From assembly GCA_022749755.1 (NCBI GenBank), contig CM040443.1, positions 10,327,744 through 10,391,743 of the forward strand: DNA of 64,000 bases, read 5' to 3'. The notes beneath the pieces are model-generated. The model did no database searches and was not told the origin of the DNA. It worked only from the letters and a program-made list of their open reading frames with translations. The translations under genes and the position numbers were made by a program. Positions 11,994 to 23,738 of the stretch are shown here, piece by piece (position 1 is the stretch's first letter; every line of letters begins with the position of its first letter). Source of the stretch: Azadirachta indica (taxonomy: Eukaryota; Streptophyta; Magnoliopsida; Sapindales; Meliaceae).

Positions 11994-13148
11994 ATGTCTT
12001 GGCACCATGAAACCAACCCTCATTTTGGAAGACCCCCACATGAAGACGAACGTTCTCTGTTACCCACTTCTGGGGCGGCAACACCACAACCACACCGTCA
12101 TGACCAGCAAAACCAACCACCTGTTCCACGGTCGGCACGACCCCAAACTCAAGACCCATTTTCCCAGCCAGCACAACCACAACCACAACCACAGCCACAG
12201 CGACAGCTATCTCTCAGTCCATGGTTCAGACAACCACAACTACAGCCACATGGTCAAGACCGACCCGGCAGGCAACCAAGCTCAACAGCGCCACGAGCAA
12301 AGAAACCAAAGCATAAGCAGCCACTGGGTCCATGGAGCGTGCTACCTGAAAATCAAGACCAACGCGTCCTCCCACCACGGCCTCAAGGCGAGCATTCTGG
12401 TCCACAGGTAAGCGGTCCATGGCAGCAGCAACCACAGCAAGAGCAGCCTCATCAGCCTCAACCTCAAGGCTCACAAGTGACACAACCAAAGCAGCATCCT
12501 CAGCCACACAGTCCACAGCATCAAGCCCAACAGCCCCACCGTCGTCCCTCACAGGGTCCGCGAGTACCATTGCCTGCGCGAACCAAGCTCACAACATGGT
12601 TTCTAGCAGGGTTTTGTGCAATCTTTTGGGTTGTCATAATTCTAGGAGGCCTAATCGTCCTCATAATATATCTTCTGTTTCGCCCACATAACCCGCGTTT
12701 TGATGTGTCTAGTGTCACCTTAAATGCAGCATATCTAGACGTGGGAGTTTTACTAAATGCTGATCTCACTGTGCTTGCTAACTTCACAAATCCAAACAAA
12801 AAGGTAAAAGTAGACTTCAGTTACGTTGTCCTTGATCTTTACTACGGAAGAACCCTCATTGCGTCTCAATATGTTGAGCCTTTCACAGCAGCAAGGGCTA
12901 CGTCTTGGCTTACAAATGTTCATATGGTAACAAGTCAGGTTCGGCTCCCTTTAGAAGAAACAGAAAGGCTTGAGAAAGAGATAGGCAGCAATGCAGTTGT
13001 GTTTCAAGTCAAGGGAGTGTTCCGTGCAAGATCCAATTTGGGAAGTTTCCTACGCTACTCTTATTGGCTTTATAGTCATTGCACTTTTATGATGACTGGT
13101 CCTCCTAGCGGAGTCTTAAGAGGTAGCAAATGCAAAACCAAACGCTAG
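11994..13148 (+). CDS. NDR1/HIN1-like (NHL, LEA-2 domain) membrane protein with long Q/P/H-rich tail
   Basis: A single-exon, 384-residue protein. Residues 1-195 are low complexity, rich in Gln, Pro and His (many QP repeats), and would face the cytosol. A strong transmembrane helix covers about 202-229. The C-terminal half is an LEA-2/NHL domain with the family-type NPNKK segment (267-270 region, FTNPNKKVKVDFSY), a YYGRTLIAS strand and a Cys pair near the end. NHL proteins are plasma-membrane or ER proteins, some linked to pathogen response as in NDR1 (family knowledge). Most family members are about 200-260 aa, so the N-terminal extension is unusual. The ATG has favourable context (caccATGT). 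The 144-codon frame overlapping the tail is a by-product of CCA/CAA repeats. Specific role unknown. Confidence 0.85.
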   Translation: MSWHHETNPHFGRPPHEDERSLLPTSGAATPQPHRHDQQNQPPVPRSARPQTQDPFSQPAQPQPQPQPQRQLSLSPWFRQPQLQPHGQDRPGRQPSSTAPRAKKPKHKQPLGPWSVLPENQDQRVLPPRPQGEHSGPQVSGPWQQQPQQEQPHQPQPQGSQVTQPKQHPQPHSPQHQAQQPHRRPSQGPRVPLPARTKLTTWFLAGFCAIFWVVIILGGLIVLIIYLLFRPHNPRFDVSSVTLNAAYLDVGVLLNADLTVLANFTNPNKKVKVDFSYVVLDLYYGRTLIASQYVEPFTAARATSWLTNVHMVTSQVRLPLEETERLEKEIGSNAVVFQVKGVFRARSNLGSFLRYSYWLYSHCTFMMTGPPSGVLRGSKCKTKR

Positions 13149-13872
13149 AGCGAAAGGAACCATTTTTGGAACATTACGTTTTGCATTCATTAGTTTTCCC
13201 TGTCAAAATTAACAATTCATGCATTTTTCCTTTCGGTAAGATGTTCCTCCTGTACACCATGTAATTGAAAATCTTAAAGACCATATTTTTCTTCAGCTTC
13301 TGTAATCCATTACAGCGTTCTCCGGCATACCCCATCTCTTGGTTATATAACGTTTAGATCGCCAATATCCTTACATGCAAAATATATTGCAGTGCATACG
13401 TGATTTGAATAATGTGGGAAACAGAGGTTGAGTCAAGGTTGAGAAACCACCCTCGGCGACTTGTTAACCACCAATCAGTAATCAGTATTAAGTAACACAT
13501 CCCAGGAGGCAATAAACCTTTTCTCCACGTTGTATACAAATATACTCTTATAATGAGAAATCAATGTTGCAAAACCTTTCCCAAGGAAAAATTTTGTTCC
13601 ACGTAAGAGCAAAACCTTTGATACAATGGCAAGCATATGTACGAAGACTTAACACTGCGTGAAAATTTGCCCAGGAGAAAGCTTCTCCAGAAAGTGGATT
13701 ATTTACATTTGCTAAACACAATATTTTGTGAAACTCAGGCATCCTGACCCACACTTTTAATCCTCCACTTAGCGAAGAAACAACAACAGTTCATAAACCC
13801 ACACCACTCTAAAGAAAACAAGAGCACCGCCAAAATGATGACAAAATAAACAAAAACAAAAAAAAATTCTAT
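13149..13872. other. Intergenic, convergent 3' ends
   Basis: The NHL gene (+) and the AFC2-like kinase (-) converge here. The interval should hold both 3' UTRs. Short open frames at 13354 and 13548 (minus) show no recognisable protein. Nothing else seen. Confidence 0.5.
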
Positions 13873-16800
13873 TTAAAATCTTCTGTAATAATCTCTGGTA
13901 AAGAAAGGGTGCTTGAGAGCTTCATGTGCCGTTAGTCTGCTGGAGGGGTCATACCTAAGAAGACCTTGCAAGAGATCTATGAGGTATCCAGCTGAGTGAT
14001 CTACATGCTGCATCACTAGATTCTGCAAAGCAAAAGTATATAACATAAGGCCTAATCAAATTGCTTTGTTTACCAGTAGGTTATAAATAAAAGCAAATGA
14101 GTACATATGTACACAAGCTACAATAAGTAATGAATCTCTAAACAAGTCCACAGAGCCCAAAAATCAATATAACTAATAGATAATGCAGTATGATACACAC
14201 CTGGAGACGAGGTAGCTTTAGAACAGCTTTTATGCTTTCGCGAGATGTTGCACCCTCTGGCCAGTCCAATCTACCCCTTCTGACATACTTCTCAGCATGT
14301 TTTCTGAATGGACAATCAACAATAGACAAAAACAAGGATCACAATTGATACTAAAATTAGTACACAACAAAAGGATAAAAATGACAGGACTTCTTCAAAG
14401 GACACCCACTCTACTCTTTTCAACATGTGTGGAGGTAAAGGGCCTAGAACCCTTTCCATCATGGCCAAGTGCTCTAAGTTTTCATGTGTCTGAAACAGAG
14501 CTTCTCCCTGCAAACAAATACATTTTTTTACAGGTATAAGATATAGAATTCCCTTCTAATATCATTCACCATCTGAACATAGTATACTCTTGAGACAGCA
14601 TACCGAGCACAATTCAACCAAGATACAACCAACACTCCACATGTCACATGGATAACTCCATCCAAGTCCTGAAATTTTATTAAGCTTCAAGGCATGAACT
14701 TCCAGGAATGCAATGACTAAGGATTTATACAGAAGACAAAGCAAAAGCATACCAAGAATAACCTCAGGAGCACGGTAGTGCCTGGTAGACACAATATAGT
14801 TGTGATCTTGATTCTCATATGCAGTGCTGCCAAAGTCAATTACCTTAATAGCACTTGACTTTGGCAACCTTTTGTAATAGGTTCCAACAGTGGGTGAACG
14901 AGACGCAGCCTGCAATCATATATTCAAAGTTAAAACTCAACATCGCCTCACATAAAAAAGGTAAAGTTAGAAGATTGCATCATTAACATCTCACTTCAAA
15001 GAACAAGGGGCACACTAATTGAGAACATCAAGAAAATAAACAAACATACCTTGTAGTCAGGTATTTTTACATATTCTGGGGAAACAAAAAGTATGTTCTC
15101 AGGCTTTAGGTCTGTGTGGATGAGGCGCAAATCATGCATGACTGCAGACAAATCAAAATGAATGCATACATCAGCACTTATAACACCACTATTAATCCAC
15201 CTCAAATTTTCAGCAATTCACTTAAAAATAAATGAACACCAGCATGAAATAAATTTTCAAAAATAAATTAAAAACTATTAAATAAACATAACAAAACAGC
15301 TACTAGATGCCCTCAATGGGACAATGAATTGGTTCAGACAACGCCAGAAAAGTGGTCATCAACTATGGTAAAAAAGAAGAGTAATAGCATATTACACACA
15401 TGCTACACATTCCAATAGTTGTCTGCCAATCTCACGGACAAGATCAACTGGAAATGGGCGATAATTATTTTTCCGAAGAAAATCGTATAGGCTTGGCCCA
15501 AGCATCTCAAACACCTGTGAAGACCATTTAAATCCACCAAGTTTTAATCCCCAAATTATCTGTCAAATTGGGGAAATCATGTCATTGAAAATCAATTGTA
15601 TACTTACTATACAGATATGGTTACGATAGTCAAACCAGTTCCTTATTTGAACACAACTGCAAAGAATGTATCCCCTTTAACACTGACATAAAATTCACCT
15701 CAAAACCAAATGACAAATGGTAATAATTGGAAGAAAACTGCACATACCTGCTGCCACTTCTGTCATATTTTTTGAGCAACTCGAGCACATCAATTTCAGT
15801 CATTGCTGCTTCACGGTATTTCTTAATACTTCTCACAACTTTTATGGCAACTGTCTCTCCTGTTTCCCTATCCAAGCAGTCCAAAACCTGACCAAAGGTC
15901 CCTGTAGAATAGAAAGTATAAATTAAAAAAAAGAAAGAAAGTAACACAAGGAAGTAGCAGTTGAAACAAGAACACAGCCTTAGGCAGACTCCAGAGTAAA
16001 GACACCAACCTTCCCCGATTTTTCTAAGGATCTTATCTGCAAATGTGAAAAACGGCATAAGTGAAGCTTCAACAATTAATAAATGAAGATTGACAAATTC
16101 AAAACAACAAAAACACAGTTTCAACTGAACAATTTTTTGAAGGAGAAAAAATAGTTTTCTACTTATTCAGCCCCAAAAAAGAATGAAACTGATAATAAAG
16201 TAAAGGGGAAATAATGATACATCTCAACAAAACCTAGATCTTGGAGAAGGATAAGAGGTGTTCTAATCAATTGGCAGTTCTTCAGATATATTAAAAAGTT
16301 GTTTTTTTCTTCTTTGTTTCTTAGGTGAAGATATTTTAATTCTAAACATTCGAAATACAAGCACTAGGATGGCATGCAGCTAAGAGCCTCAATTTTCTTA
16401 AAGCTTGCAGTCTAACCCATCGCAGAGCATCAGAAATGCTCTTGAGAACCAAAAAATCCTGAAATAATTTAAATCAACAAAGAAGTTTGAGAAAGTGATA
16501 AATGAAAATACTTGTTATTATATATTAATAGACCATTTTTCCATGCAAGTAAAACAAGAGGTACAAGACACCAATAAATGTAAAAGAACTCTTCAATAAT
16601 AATGATCAAGTAATTACAGCGAGAAGTTAAATTCTCTCCAAGCGCAAACATGTAATGTCCATCTTTGTCATCGTTTCGTCGTTGGGGAGTACTACTTTGA
16701 GCCAATCCCTTTACAAACATACTAGCATGGTCTGCATGTACCCTTGATGGCCCATAGCTTGTCAGATTCCCAAACTCTTGTCCACAACACATTCCTGACT

Positions 16801-17391
16801 GAGCCTACACACAGCCATTCATTCATACTACACTATGCACAAAGTAATCATAAACTGTGCCCTCCTCCACATTTATTCACTTCCAAAATCTTCCCTCATA
16901 TTTCATAGACACATTTAATAAAAATCAGTAATAAATTGGCATATATTTTACTATACCAAAAAATCATACCCAAATGGGAAATTCCACAAATCGTATAACA
17001 TGATTAACGATAAGAAAATCATAATTTATAATTAAAAATAAAGAAATTGATATCTTATAGTAGACAATAAAAATTGTATACATATATTTTTTTTTCATTT
17101 TCAAGCATAGGATAAACAATTAACTACGAGTACATTAAAAAAATAAATTTTGATATAAACAAAAACTAAGATAAGCCATGCAAATGTTTTAAATACAAAT
17201 CCAGAAAAATTCAAAATTTAAATTTATCTATAAAATAAAAAAGCATAGCCTTAAAAATTCTTCAAATCAAACATAAAATAAAATTATACCTTCGCGTGAA
17301 CTTGAAGGGTTTCCCAAGCTAATCTAGGTCTCTTTGTGGGACGACGATCCATGTGATTGTGAGGAAACCCTGTAACATAGTCCATTTCCAT
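13873..17391 (-). CDS. AFC2: LAMMER-type (CLK) protein kinase, AFC2-like
   Basis: A nuclear dual-specificity kinase that phosphorylates SR splicing factors (family knowledge). I could place 12 exons with GT-AG borders and a continuous frame: 17391-17290, 16804-16618, 16036-16010, 15901-15748, 15656-15608, 15514-15400, 15141-15050, 14909-14753, 14668-14604, 14507-14410, 14303-14201 and 14022-13873, giving 432 aa. Motifs seen: basic N terminus [10 protein letters not shown] (likely nuclear signal), Gly loop IGEGTFG (103-109), Lys126 in [12 protein letters not shown] (220-227), DFGS (267-270) and the hallmark EHLAMMER (328-335). The N terminus ([17 protein letters not shown]) resembles Arabidopsis AFC2 rather than AFC1 or AFC3. 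Several introns are long; one intron-1 segment recurs near 29860. The gene looks complete. Open frames at single exons are only fragments of it. Confidence 0.93.
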
Positions 17392-18318
17392 CTGATACGA
17401 AACCCTAACAATACATTGATTGATTGATTTATTTATTCATCGATTAAGCTCAGAGATCAATGTAATAGGTCAATCGACCTCTTTTTTTTTTTTTTTATCA
17501 CAAAAGTTTCTGCCGCCGTAGTTCTTTATTGTAACCTATTACGAGCCGTAGGATTCGTTCCTAAGAGTTAATCCTTAGCCGTCCGTTCTTGGCCTGACCA
17601 TAGCCAGTTTGATGTGGTTGGATTGTAACTGCGGTTGAGTTAGCGTTTCTTTGCCCTTATTTTATCTTATTTCGAATATTCCATGATCCTCACAATATAC
17701 CAAGCTTCTTTACTTTTTCTATTTTTTTTTTTTTTTTTGGAATTATGATATGGATTTTGTTCTTCCTTTCTGAATTATGATATCTATAGTATCTAAAGAG
17801 TTAAAAATTGGTTAGAAGTTTACGTATAAACATCTATTAACTAAGATATTTACAAAAGAGTGATAGAAATACCATCTATCAACACATAAAAATATTAGAT
17901 ACATACGAAGATTTATTTTATTTTTTTTTGTAAATTACAATATATGTGCAATCTATAAATATTAAAGTTAAAATCTGCTACGAGTTAAGAATTTGTTTCG
18001 AACTTACATACAAATATCTATAATGGATCTCATCTATTCATATTATATGGCTAGATTTCAATAAGCATCTACCTTAGATAAGAGCAAAACCTGCCTTCCA
18101 CATCAGGATGTTTATGGTGAACATGTCCTCTAGTTGTTACATCGAATATTCAATTGAGGCCGCGCCCGCTCAGTCTTACTTGCTCTAGCCCAAATAGATA
18201 AATGCAATGCAGCCAATTGGATTTCCCCACACTGAACTATTTTTTTTAATTTTTTGGCAGGCCGTTTATAACTGTGGTGGATAGTAGCTGGTTTGGGAGG
18301 TAATTTGATAACTCAGAA
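17392..18318. other. Intergenic: AFC2 leader/promoter and P450-1 promoter
   Basis: AT-rich divergent spacer between the kinase (-) and the first P450 (+), with T homopolymers near 17481-17496 and 17725-17739. A possible TATA-like TTATAA lies at about 18266 in front of P450-1. No coding segment recognised. Confidence 0.5.
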
Positions 18319-20040
18319 ATGGCTGTTTACACCCAATCTATCTGGCTCTTTCTTCTCCTATTCCCTCTACTGCTGCTACTGAAAAAGATTGTAAGACATA
18401 ACCAGCAGCTTCCACCAGGCCCTCCTAAGCTTCCAGTAGTGGGCAATTTCCACCTACTCGGAGCTTTTCCTCACGAATCTTTAAAACGACTCTCACAAAA
18501 ATATGGCGCGGTCATGTTCCTCAGACTTGGCCGTACTCCCCTCGTTGTAATCTCCTCTGCTGAGGCAGCAAGAGAGGTCTTAAAAATCCATGATCTTGAT
18601 TGTTGCAGCAGACCACTATTGCCAGGCACTGGGAAGCTTTCATATAACTATTTGGATATTGGTTTTGCGCCGTACGGTGATCATTGGAGACGGATGAGGA
18701 AAATGTCTACTCTTGAGCTTTTTAGCTTGAAGAGAGTGCGATCATTTCGATCCATTAGGGAAGAAGAAGTCGCCCTGCTTATAGATTCAATCTCCGAATC
18801 ATCATCTTCTGCCACTCCTGTTGATATTTCTGAGAAGATTTTTGGTCTCACTGGAAGTATAGTATTTAGGATGGCTTTTGGGAAGAGATTTCGAGGAAGT
18901 AATTTTGATGGAAATAATAGATTGCAAGAATTAGTTCACGCTGCTGAGTCTGTGGCAAGCTTCAGTGCGGAGGAATGTTTTCCATATTTTGGTTGGATCA
19001 TCGACAGAATTAGTGGTTATCATGGAAAGCTTGAGAGAGTTTTCCATGAATTGGATACTTTGTTGCAAGAACTGATCAATGATCATCTTAAACCTGAGAG
19101 AACAAAGCAGGAACAGGAAGACTTTATAGATGTGATGCTGAAAATGGAGAGAGAACAAACTGAAGCTGTCGGTGAAGCTCGGTTAACAAAAAATCATATT
19201 AAGGCAGTGCTAATGGTAGGCAGCTTTCCATATTAAACATTTAATTTTTATCCTAATTTAATTTACATATGAAAATAGTCTACTTGCATTTTAGCCTAAC
19301 ATTCTTAAGAGAGTTCGATAAAATTAATTGTCCCATAAAATAGTCTACTTACATTTTACTCTTGTTTGTTTATCATTAATTATGAAACGAATTAGTCCAT
19401 ATTTTCATCAATTTTTGCCTTCGCACAACAGAATATACTTATGGGTGGAGTAGACACCACTGCGTTAACGGTGATCTGGGCAATGGCAGAGCTGTTTAGG
19501 AATCCAAGATTGATGAGTAAAGCACGAGATGAAGTCAGAAATTGCATTGGAAAGAAAGGAAGAGTTACTGAAGCCGATATTGATCAACTTCATTACTTGA
19601 AGATGATAATCAAAGAAACTCTGAGATTGCACCCTCCTGCCCCTCTACTATTTGCCAGAAAAGCTATGTCCCACTTCAAAGTCAATGATCATAACATATA
19701 TCCCGAAACAGTGATCCAAATCAATGTTTGGGCGATCGGAAAAGACCCCAAGTACTGGAATAATCCTGAAGAATTCTTCCCAGATAGGTTTATTGTTGAG
19801 CCCATTGATTTTAGAGGACAACATTTCGAGCTTTTACCATTTGGAGCAGGGCGAAGGAGTTGTCCTGGGATTCATATGGGACTGATAACAGCAGAGCTTG
19901 CGCTCGCAAATCTCTTGTACTGTTTCGACTGGAAATTGCCTGAAGGAGTGAAGGAAGAGGACTTGAACATGGAGGAGGCAGCTAGTCAGGGTATGACGAT
20001 TGCTAAAAAGACACCCCTCGTCCTTGTGCCAGTCAATTAA
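18319..20040 (+). CDS. Cytochrome P450, CYP71 family (P450-1), intact
   Basis: Haem monooxygenase, ER-anchored, using NADPH-P450 reductase; substrate unknown. Exon 1 is 18319-19215 and exon 2 is 19432-20040, joined phase 0, giving 501 aa, normal for the family. Seen: N-terminal anchor (about 5-22), Pro hinge PPGPPKLP (33-40), I-helix GGVDTT (304-309), ExxR in KETLR (Glu361, Arg364), PDRF (416-419) and haem loop FGAGRRSCPG (436-445, Cys443). The SYNYLDIGFAPYGDHWR and SIREEE blocks are typical of CYP71B/71BE-like enzymes. It heads the tandem cluster, and a second, broken copy of its second exon and flanks lies at 29930-39330. The open frame past 19215 reads into the intron. Subfamily assignment needs a phylogeny. 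Confidence 0.92.
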
Positions 20041-21480
20041 TTCCTCTAGCTAGCAATAGCTAGCGCACTGAAAGAAAATTTATAAAACGCATGAGCAAAT
20101 TAATCATACTCGACAACAAATCCCTGCAATTGATAACTGGCTTATGTAATTACTCAAAATCCTTTGTTTTGTGTTCTCTTTCGATCCTGAGATCTATATA
20201 TGAAAGTTTAAGCATGATTTATACATTTCTTGTTACCAATCATGCTCTTGTTACAATCGCGTTTTGAGTTTTGGGTTACGTTAATCTGTGTCTCTGTGTC
20301 GAATCAATCATTGATAGCTGAGACGTCCTTTTTGGTTTTCTCAAAATTTTTTAAATAGAAGTTGAAAAAGCCGAATCAGGCGCTACTACTGTTCTTGGAT
20401 AAATGCTTTCGGAATTTGAGCATTTGGATTCCATTCCGTAGCTAACAAGTAAACACAGACCTGTCCGCTGTCGGGCCCCCGTCACTCAATGAATTCACTG
20501 GGGAACATGGCTTTGATTATTCAAAATTATAACTTGTGGAGATCAAAATATCTAGTGACATTATTACTACTTCAAGAGATAATTAAATAAAAACACGGTA
20601 TTGATTAAATTCATTTATTTGGGTAGGCTATAGTTTTCTTTACTATTTTTTATCAATTAATACATTAAGTCAATTTCTTAAATTTAGGCATGTACATGTT
20701 AAAAGATTTATTAACAAAATAATTAGCTTAAATATAAAAGGTATGAGAAATTAAACTTGCTAATTAATGATAATTCATTGTAACAAAAAAAAAATGCGTG
20801 ATTGTTGGAGCATTTAATTTACGTTGAAATTCATTTGCATGCAGTGTAATGCATATAAAATACTTGTTTAAATTTGATATAGGAGAATTAACACATGTCT
20901 CCCTTAAGATTTGACCTTTCAATATTTAAAGAGAATATTTAGACCAAGAAACACTTACCTCCCCTGAACACATCCATTCCAGTTAACCTGCCGTAGGTTT
21001 TAGGGGTGTGATAGTAAACAAACAACCACCTTCCTTTTTAATTTTTGGCTTAACGTTACAAGAGAGAGCGTTTTGCAGAGGAGCACTTTTTTTCTTACCC
21101 AGCACTTTGGGTTGGCGAACGAGAAAGCAATAACAATTTAACCTGGAAAAGACAAGAACTGTGGTGCTTGTGACAACTAAAACTAAGCAACAGAATAAGA
21201 CCGCTGCATTGCTTCACAAATCCATCATGAAAAAGGAGTTCTGCAGAATGGCAAAGGCTGTAGAAAACCTGGTTTTCCATAACTATTACATGCCAGATCT
21301 GAAAAAGTAGCACTTGCAGGGTTGACTGTTGTTAACCGGAGCCTCAAATTTGCAAAATTTGGTCGGAAATGACACAGCTTGTGAAGATTCGCAGTTTGAA
21401 ATGAGACAGCCGGTGAATATCGGATGGTATTTTCTTCTTTAATCCAAAATTTGCAGTAAAATTTATTTTATTTTTAATTC
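20041..21480. other. P450-1 downstream flank, partly shared with the second block
   Basis: About 20560-20880 matches about 39005-39325 closely by eye (shared landmarks ataattaaataaaaacacgg-like and ttaacaaaataattagc). It therefore belongs to the duplicated block. After about 20885 the similarity stops and unrelated sequence starts, leading into the gene-fragment mosaic. No intact coding gene. Confidence 0.6.
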
Positions 21481-21493
21481 AGAATGTTTTCAG

Positions 21494-21755
21494 AGAACGA
21501 CAGGAATGTGCGTGACTGATGAATGCAAGAATTCGTTCATGGAAATGAAATGGAAGAAAGTTCACATGTACGTAGTGTTCAAGATCGATGAGAAATCCAG
21601 GCCGGCGACCGTCGACAAGGTAGGCGGCCGCGGCGAGGGCTACGATGATCTCGCGGCGTTGTTGCCGGACGATGATTGCGGATATGCGGTGTTTGATTTC
21701 GACTTTGTGACGGTTGATAATTGCTGGAAGAGCAAGATCTTCGTTGCATTTTCCG
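21494..21755 (+). pseudogene. Actin-depolymerising factor (ADF5/ADF9-type) exon fragment
   Basis: The frame starting near 21494 encodes an ADF/cofilin N-terminal half: VTDECKNSF, MEMKWKKVH, VVFKIDEKSR, VDKVGG, YDDLAALLPDDD and AVFDFDFVTVDN. The KWKKVH and DFDFVTVDN wording fits the plant ADF5/ADF9 subclass as I know it. The similarity ends abruptly after KSKIF, where the second ADF exon would continue to its donor, so the C-terminal half is missing. A splice-acceptor-like TTTTCAG precedes the block, so it looks like captured genomic DNA rather than a processed retrocopy. Actin binding is not expected from this fragment. Confidence 0.78.
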
Positions 21756-21799
21756 TCACCTTCTGTTTTCTCAGTATTTTTATTATTCACTGTTCATTT

Positions 21800-22410
21800 A
21801 CTATTTAGACTTGATGAATGTGAAAGTGATTTTGTTGCTGCCAAAAACAATTTTGAATACCTGAAAGCGTTTCCAAATCATGAAGAACAACTTCAGCTTA
21901 GAAATTTAGCATATAATATTTTATTGGATCATCAGGTGGCTCTCTTTGATTTGGTACCAAATACTTTTACAAGGTGCCTTTACTAAAAGCACTTTCTACA
22001 AAAACATGTCACAATTGAATGAACTTAGAAGAGAATCTTTTAAAGTGTTTTTATGTGAATTTTTGGATGTGTATTGTAAGTTTGGTTGTGCTAAGGATGC
22101 ACATAAGGTGTTTGAGAAAATGCCAGAAAGGAATGAGTTTAGTTGGACTGCTACCATGGTAATGTGTAATGTGTTAGGTTATTATGAAGAAGTAAGAATT
22201 TTTTCTTTTTAATGATTGATGACGTTATCCCTTGGCTCAACGAATTTTCTTTGGTTATTAAGGAACGAACCGAATCTCAGGCCTGGCGGACAAGACAACA
22301 CCAGAACAGATTTCCGTTTCATTCAAAAAGATCAATGAGACTAGATGCTCAATTCACAGTCAAAAGGAGGTACGTGTTTTTTTTAAGAAACATTCTCCAT
22401 ATCTGTTAAA
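21800..22410 (+). pseudogene. Mosaic of gene fragments including a PPR piece
   Basis: Downstream of the ADF fragment come short coding-like pieces in different frames. One, about 21810-21940, is an unrecognised hydrophilic segment (DECESDFVAAKNNFEYLKAF). A second, about 22050-22205, reads LDVYCKFGCAKDAHKVFEKM then PERNEFSWTA, a clear PLS-type PPR motif fragment. A third near 22250-22400 is unrecognised. None has a complete frame. Joined pieces of unrelated genes suggest capture by a transposon (Pack-MULE- or Helitron-like), but I could not identify terminal repeats. Confidence 0.55.
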
Positions 22411-23531
22411 AATTCAAACCTCAAGAAAATACGTGTTAATTCTATGTTCTGTAGAAAAATTATTATAGCCAGAATTTGACGCAAGTCCTTTTCTTCCGTT
22501 TTTTTCTCATATACAATAAGTGCTTAACTAATCCATGTAGCATGGATGATGTTTATAATTTAACGACAATTACAAACTTGAGAAACGGATAAGATATATA
22601 CCAAAATGACTTTTTATTTATATTGGGCGATAATTCATTGTAATTGTTTTCTTTTATTAAAATGAAAATTCTTCGCAGGGCCCGCTATTCATCAATGTCT
22701 GTTTGCACTTGAGAACCTTTTTTGAAAAATTGATTCCAGATACGGCAAATTAGCCATTTTGTAATTTTCTTGAAAAGTCAATCCTCTATTTGAAAATGAC
22801 ACAAAAAAACAAATTCTTTACAGTGACTTGTCACGCATTATTAAAAATATCTGAGTGTAAAACAAATTAAATATCAATGAATTAATGGTAGGTGCATTTT
22901 TGCCAACAGTTCTCCTAAAAACGACAATACTTGCTCTTCGGCGCGTAGGTCGAGAGGTTTCTCTCATGAAAAAAATCTCTTTTTTGGAAAAAAAAAAAAA
23001 AGAAAAAAACTAACACCGGTAAATAGGAAAGATTCGAAATTTAATACATGTATTACAAGGAATATATATCACCTATATATTAACTAATGTAGAAAAGTCA
23101 TTGTGATAGACATCACAATATATATACATATATAGATCGTCTGTTTCTCATGAACTACATACATTTAACTAAGATGAGAAGTAAAGAACACAGATTCTTG
23201 TACGTAAATAATTGCTATAATAGTTTTTTACATAGTCCATATTCAATATTCACAAACACATGCAAAGAAAAATCAATGCCTATGATTAATATGTGCGAAC
23301 ACATAAATTGATTTTTCTTTATGTTAATAAACGATTACCCCATTAATATAAAAAGGTCATTGGTACATTGCATATATATATTTTTATGTCAGGTCTGACG
23401 CATTAAAAAAAAAGGGAAAGTAAAAAAGCAAATACGTGTATTTAAGATGTTGCTTTAACAATTTTTCACGAAAGATCAATATTCGAACAGTCAACTTAAC
23501 CCGTAGATCGATATCGATGAATCGGCAGAGG

Positions 23532-23536
23532 TTGAC
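23532..23536 (+). promoter_or_regulatory. Conserved TTGAC (W-box core) upstream of P450-2
   Basis: TTGAC inside aggTTGACTA, about 90 bp before the TATA box. The same context occurs at 43447-43451 upstream of P450-4. WRKY binding to this core is family knowledge; use here is inference. Confidence 0.35.
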
Positions 23537-23625
23537 TACCGCTAAAGATGCCAAAATTGAATTCTAATTATGCAGCCAAATGGAGGGGAATCGCAATTTC
23601 ACTTTTCACACTCTTGGAGGTGGAT

Positions 23626-23633
23626 TATAAATA
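23626..23633 (+). promoter_or_regulatory. TATA box of P450-2
   Basis: TATAAATA lies 113 bp before the start codon, inside a block (ggtggatTATAA) conserved upstream of P450-4. Confidence 0.6.
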
Positions 23634-23738
23634 ATGTGTTGTAGCTGATGATCATTAATTGATTGAAGGTGAAGAAAGAATTTGAGGAAATCAAGCTTTT
23701 ACTTAGTAGGTCACAAAATACAACACGTTGTGGCTCAC

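Larger units (their letters stand above)
22411..23738. other. P450-2 upstream region, shared with P450-4 upstream region
   Basis: Similarity to the second block resumes at about 22445 (match to about 39485) and again from about 22700 to the P450-2 start (match to 42705-43620). AT-rich, with an A run near 22988-23000 and short TA runs near 23120. It carries the TATA box and TTGAC element listed separately. No coding gene. Confidence 0.6.

Noticed and set aside
11977..12411. 144-codon frame overlapping the NHL gene tail, and minus-strand frames of 114 and 92 codons opposite it
   Set aside because: These arise from CCA/CAA repeats that stay open in several frames; only the 11994 frame leads into the transmembrane and LEA-2 domain.
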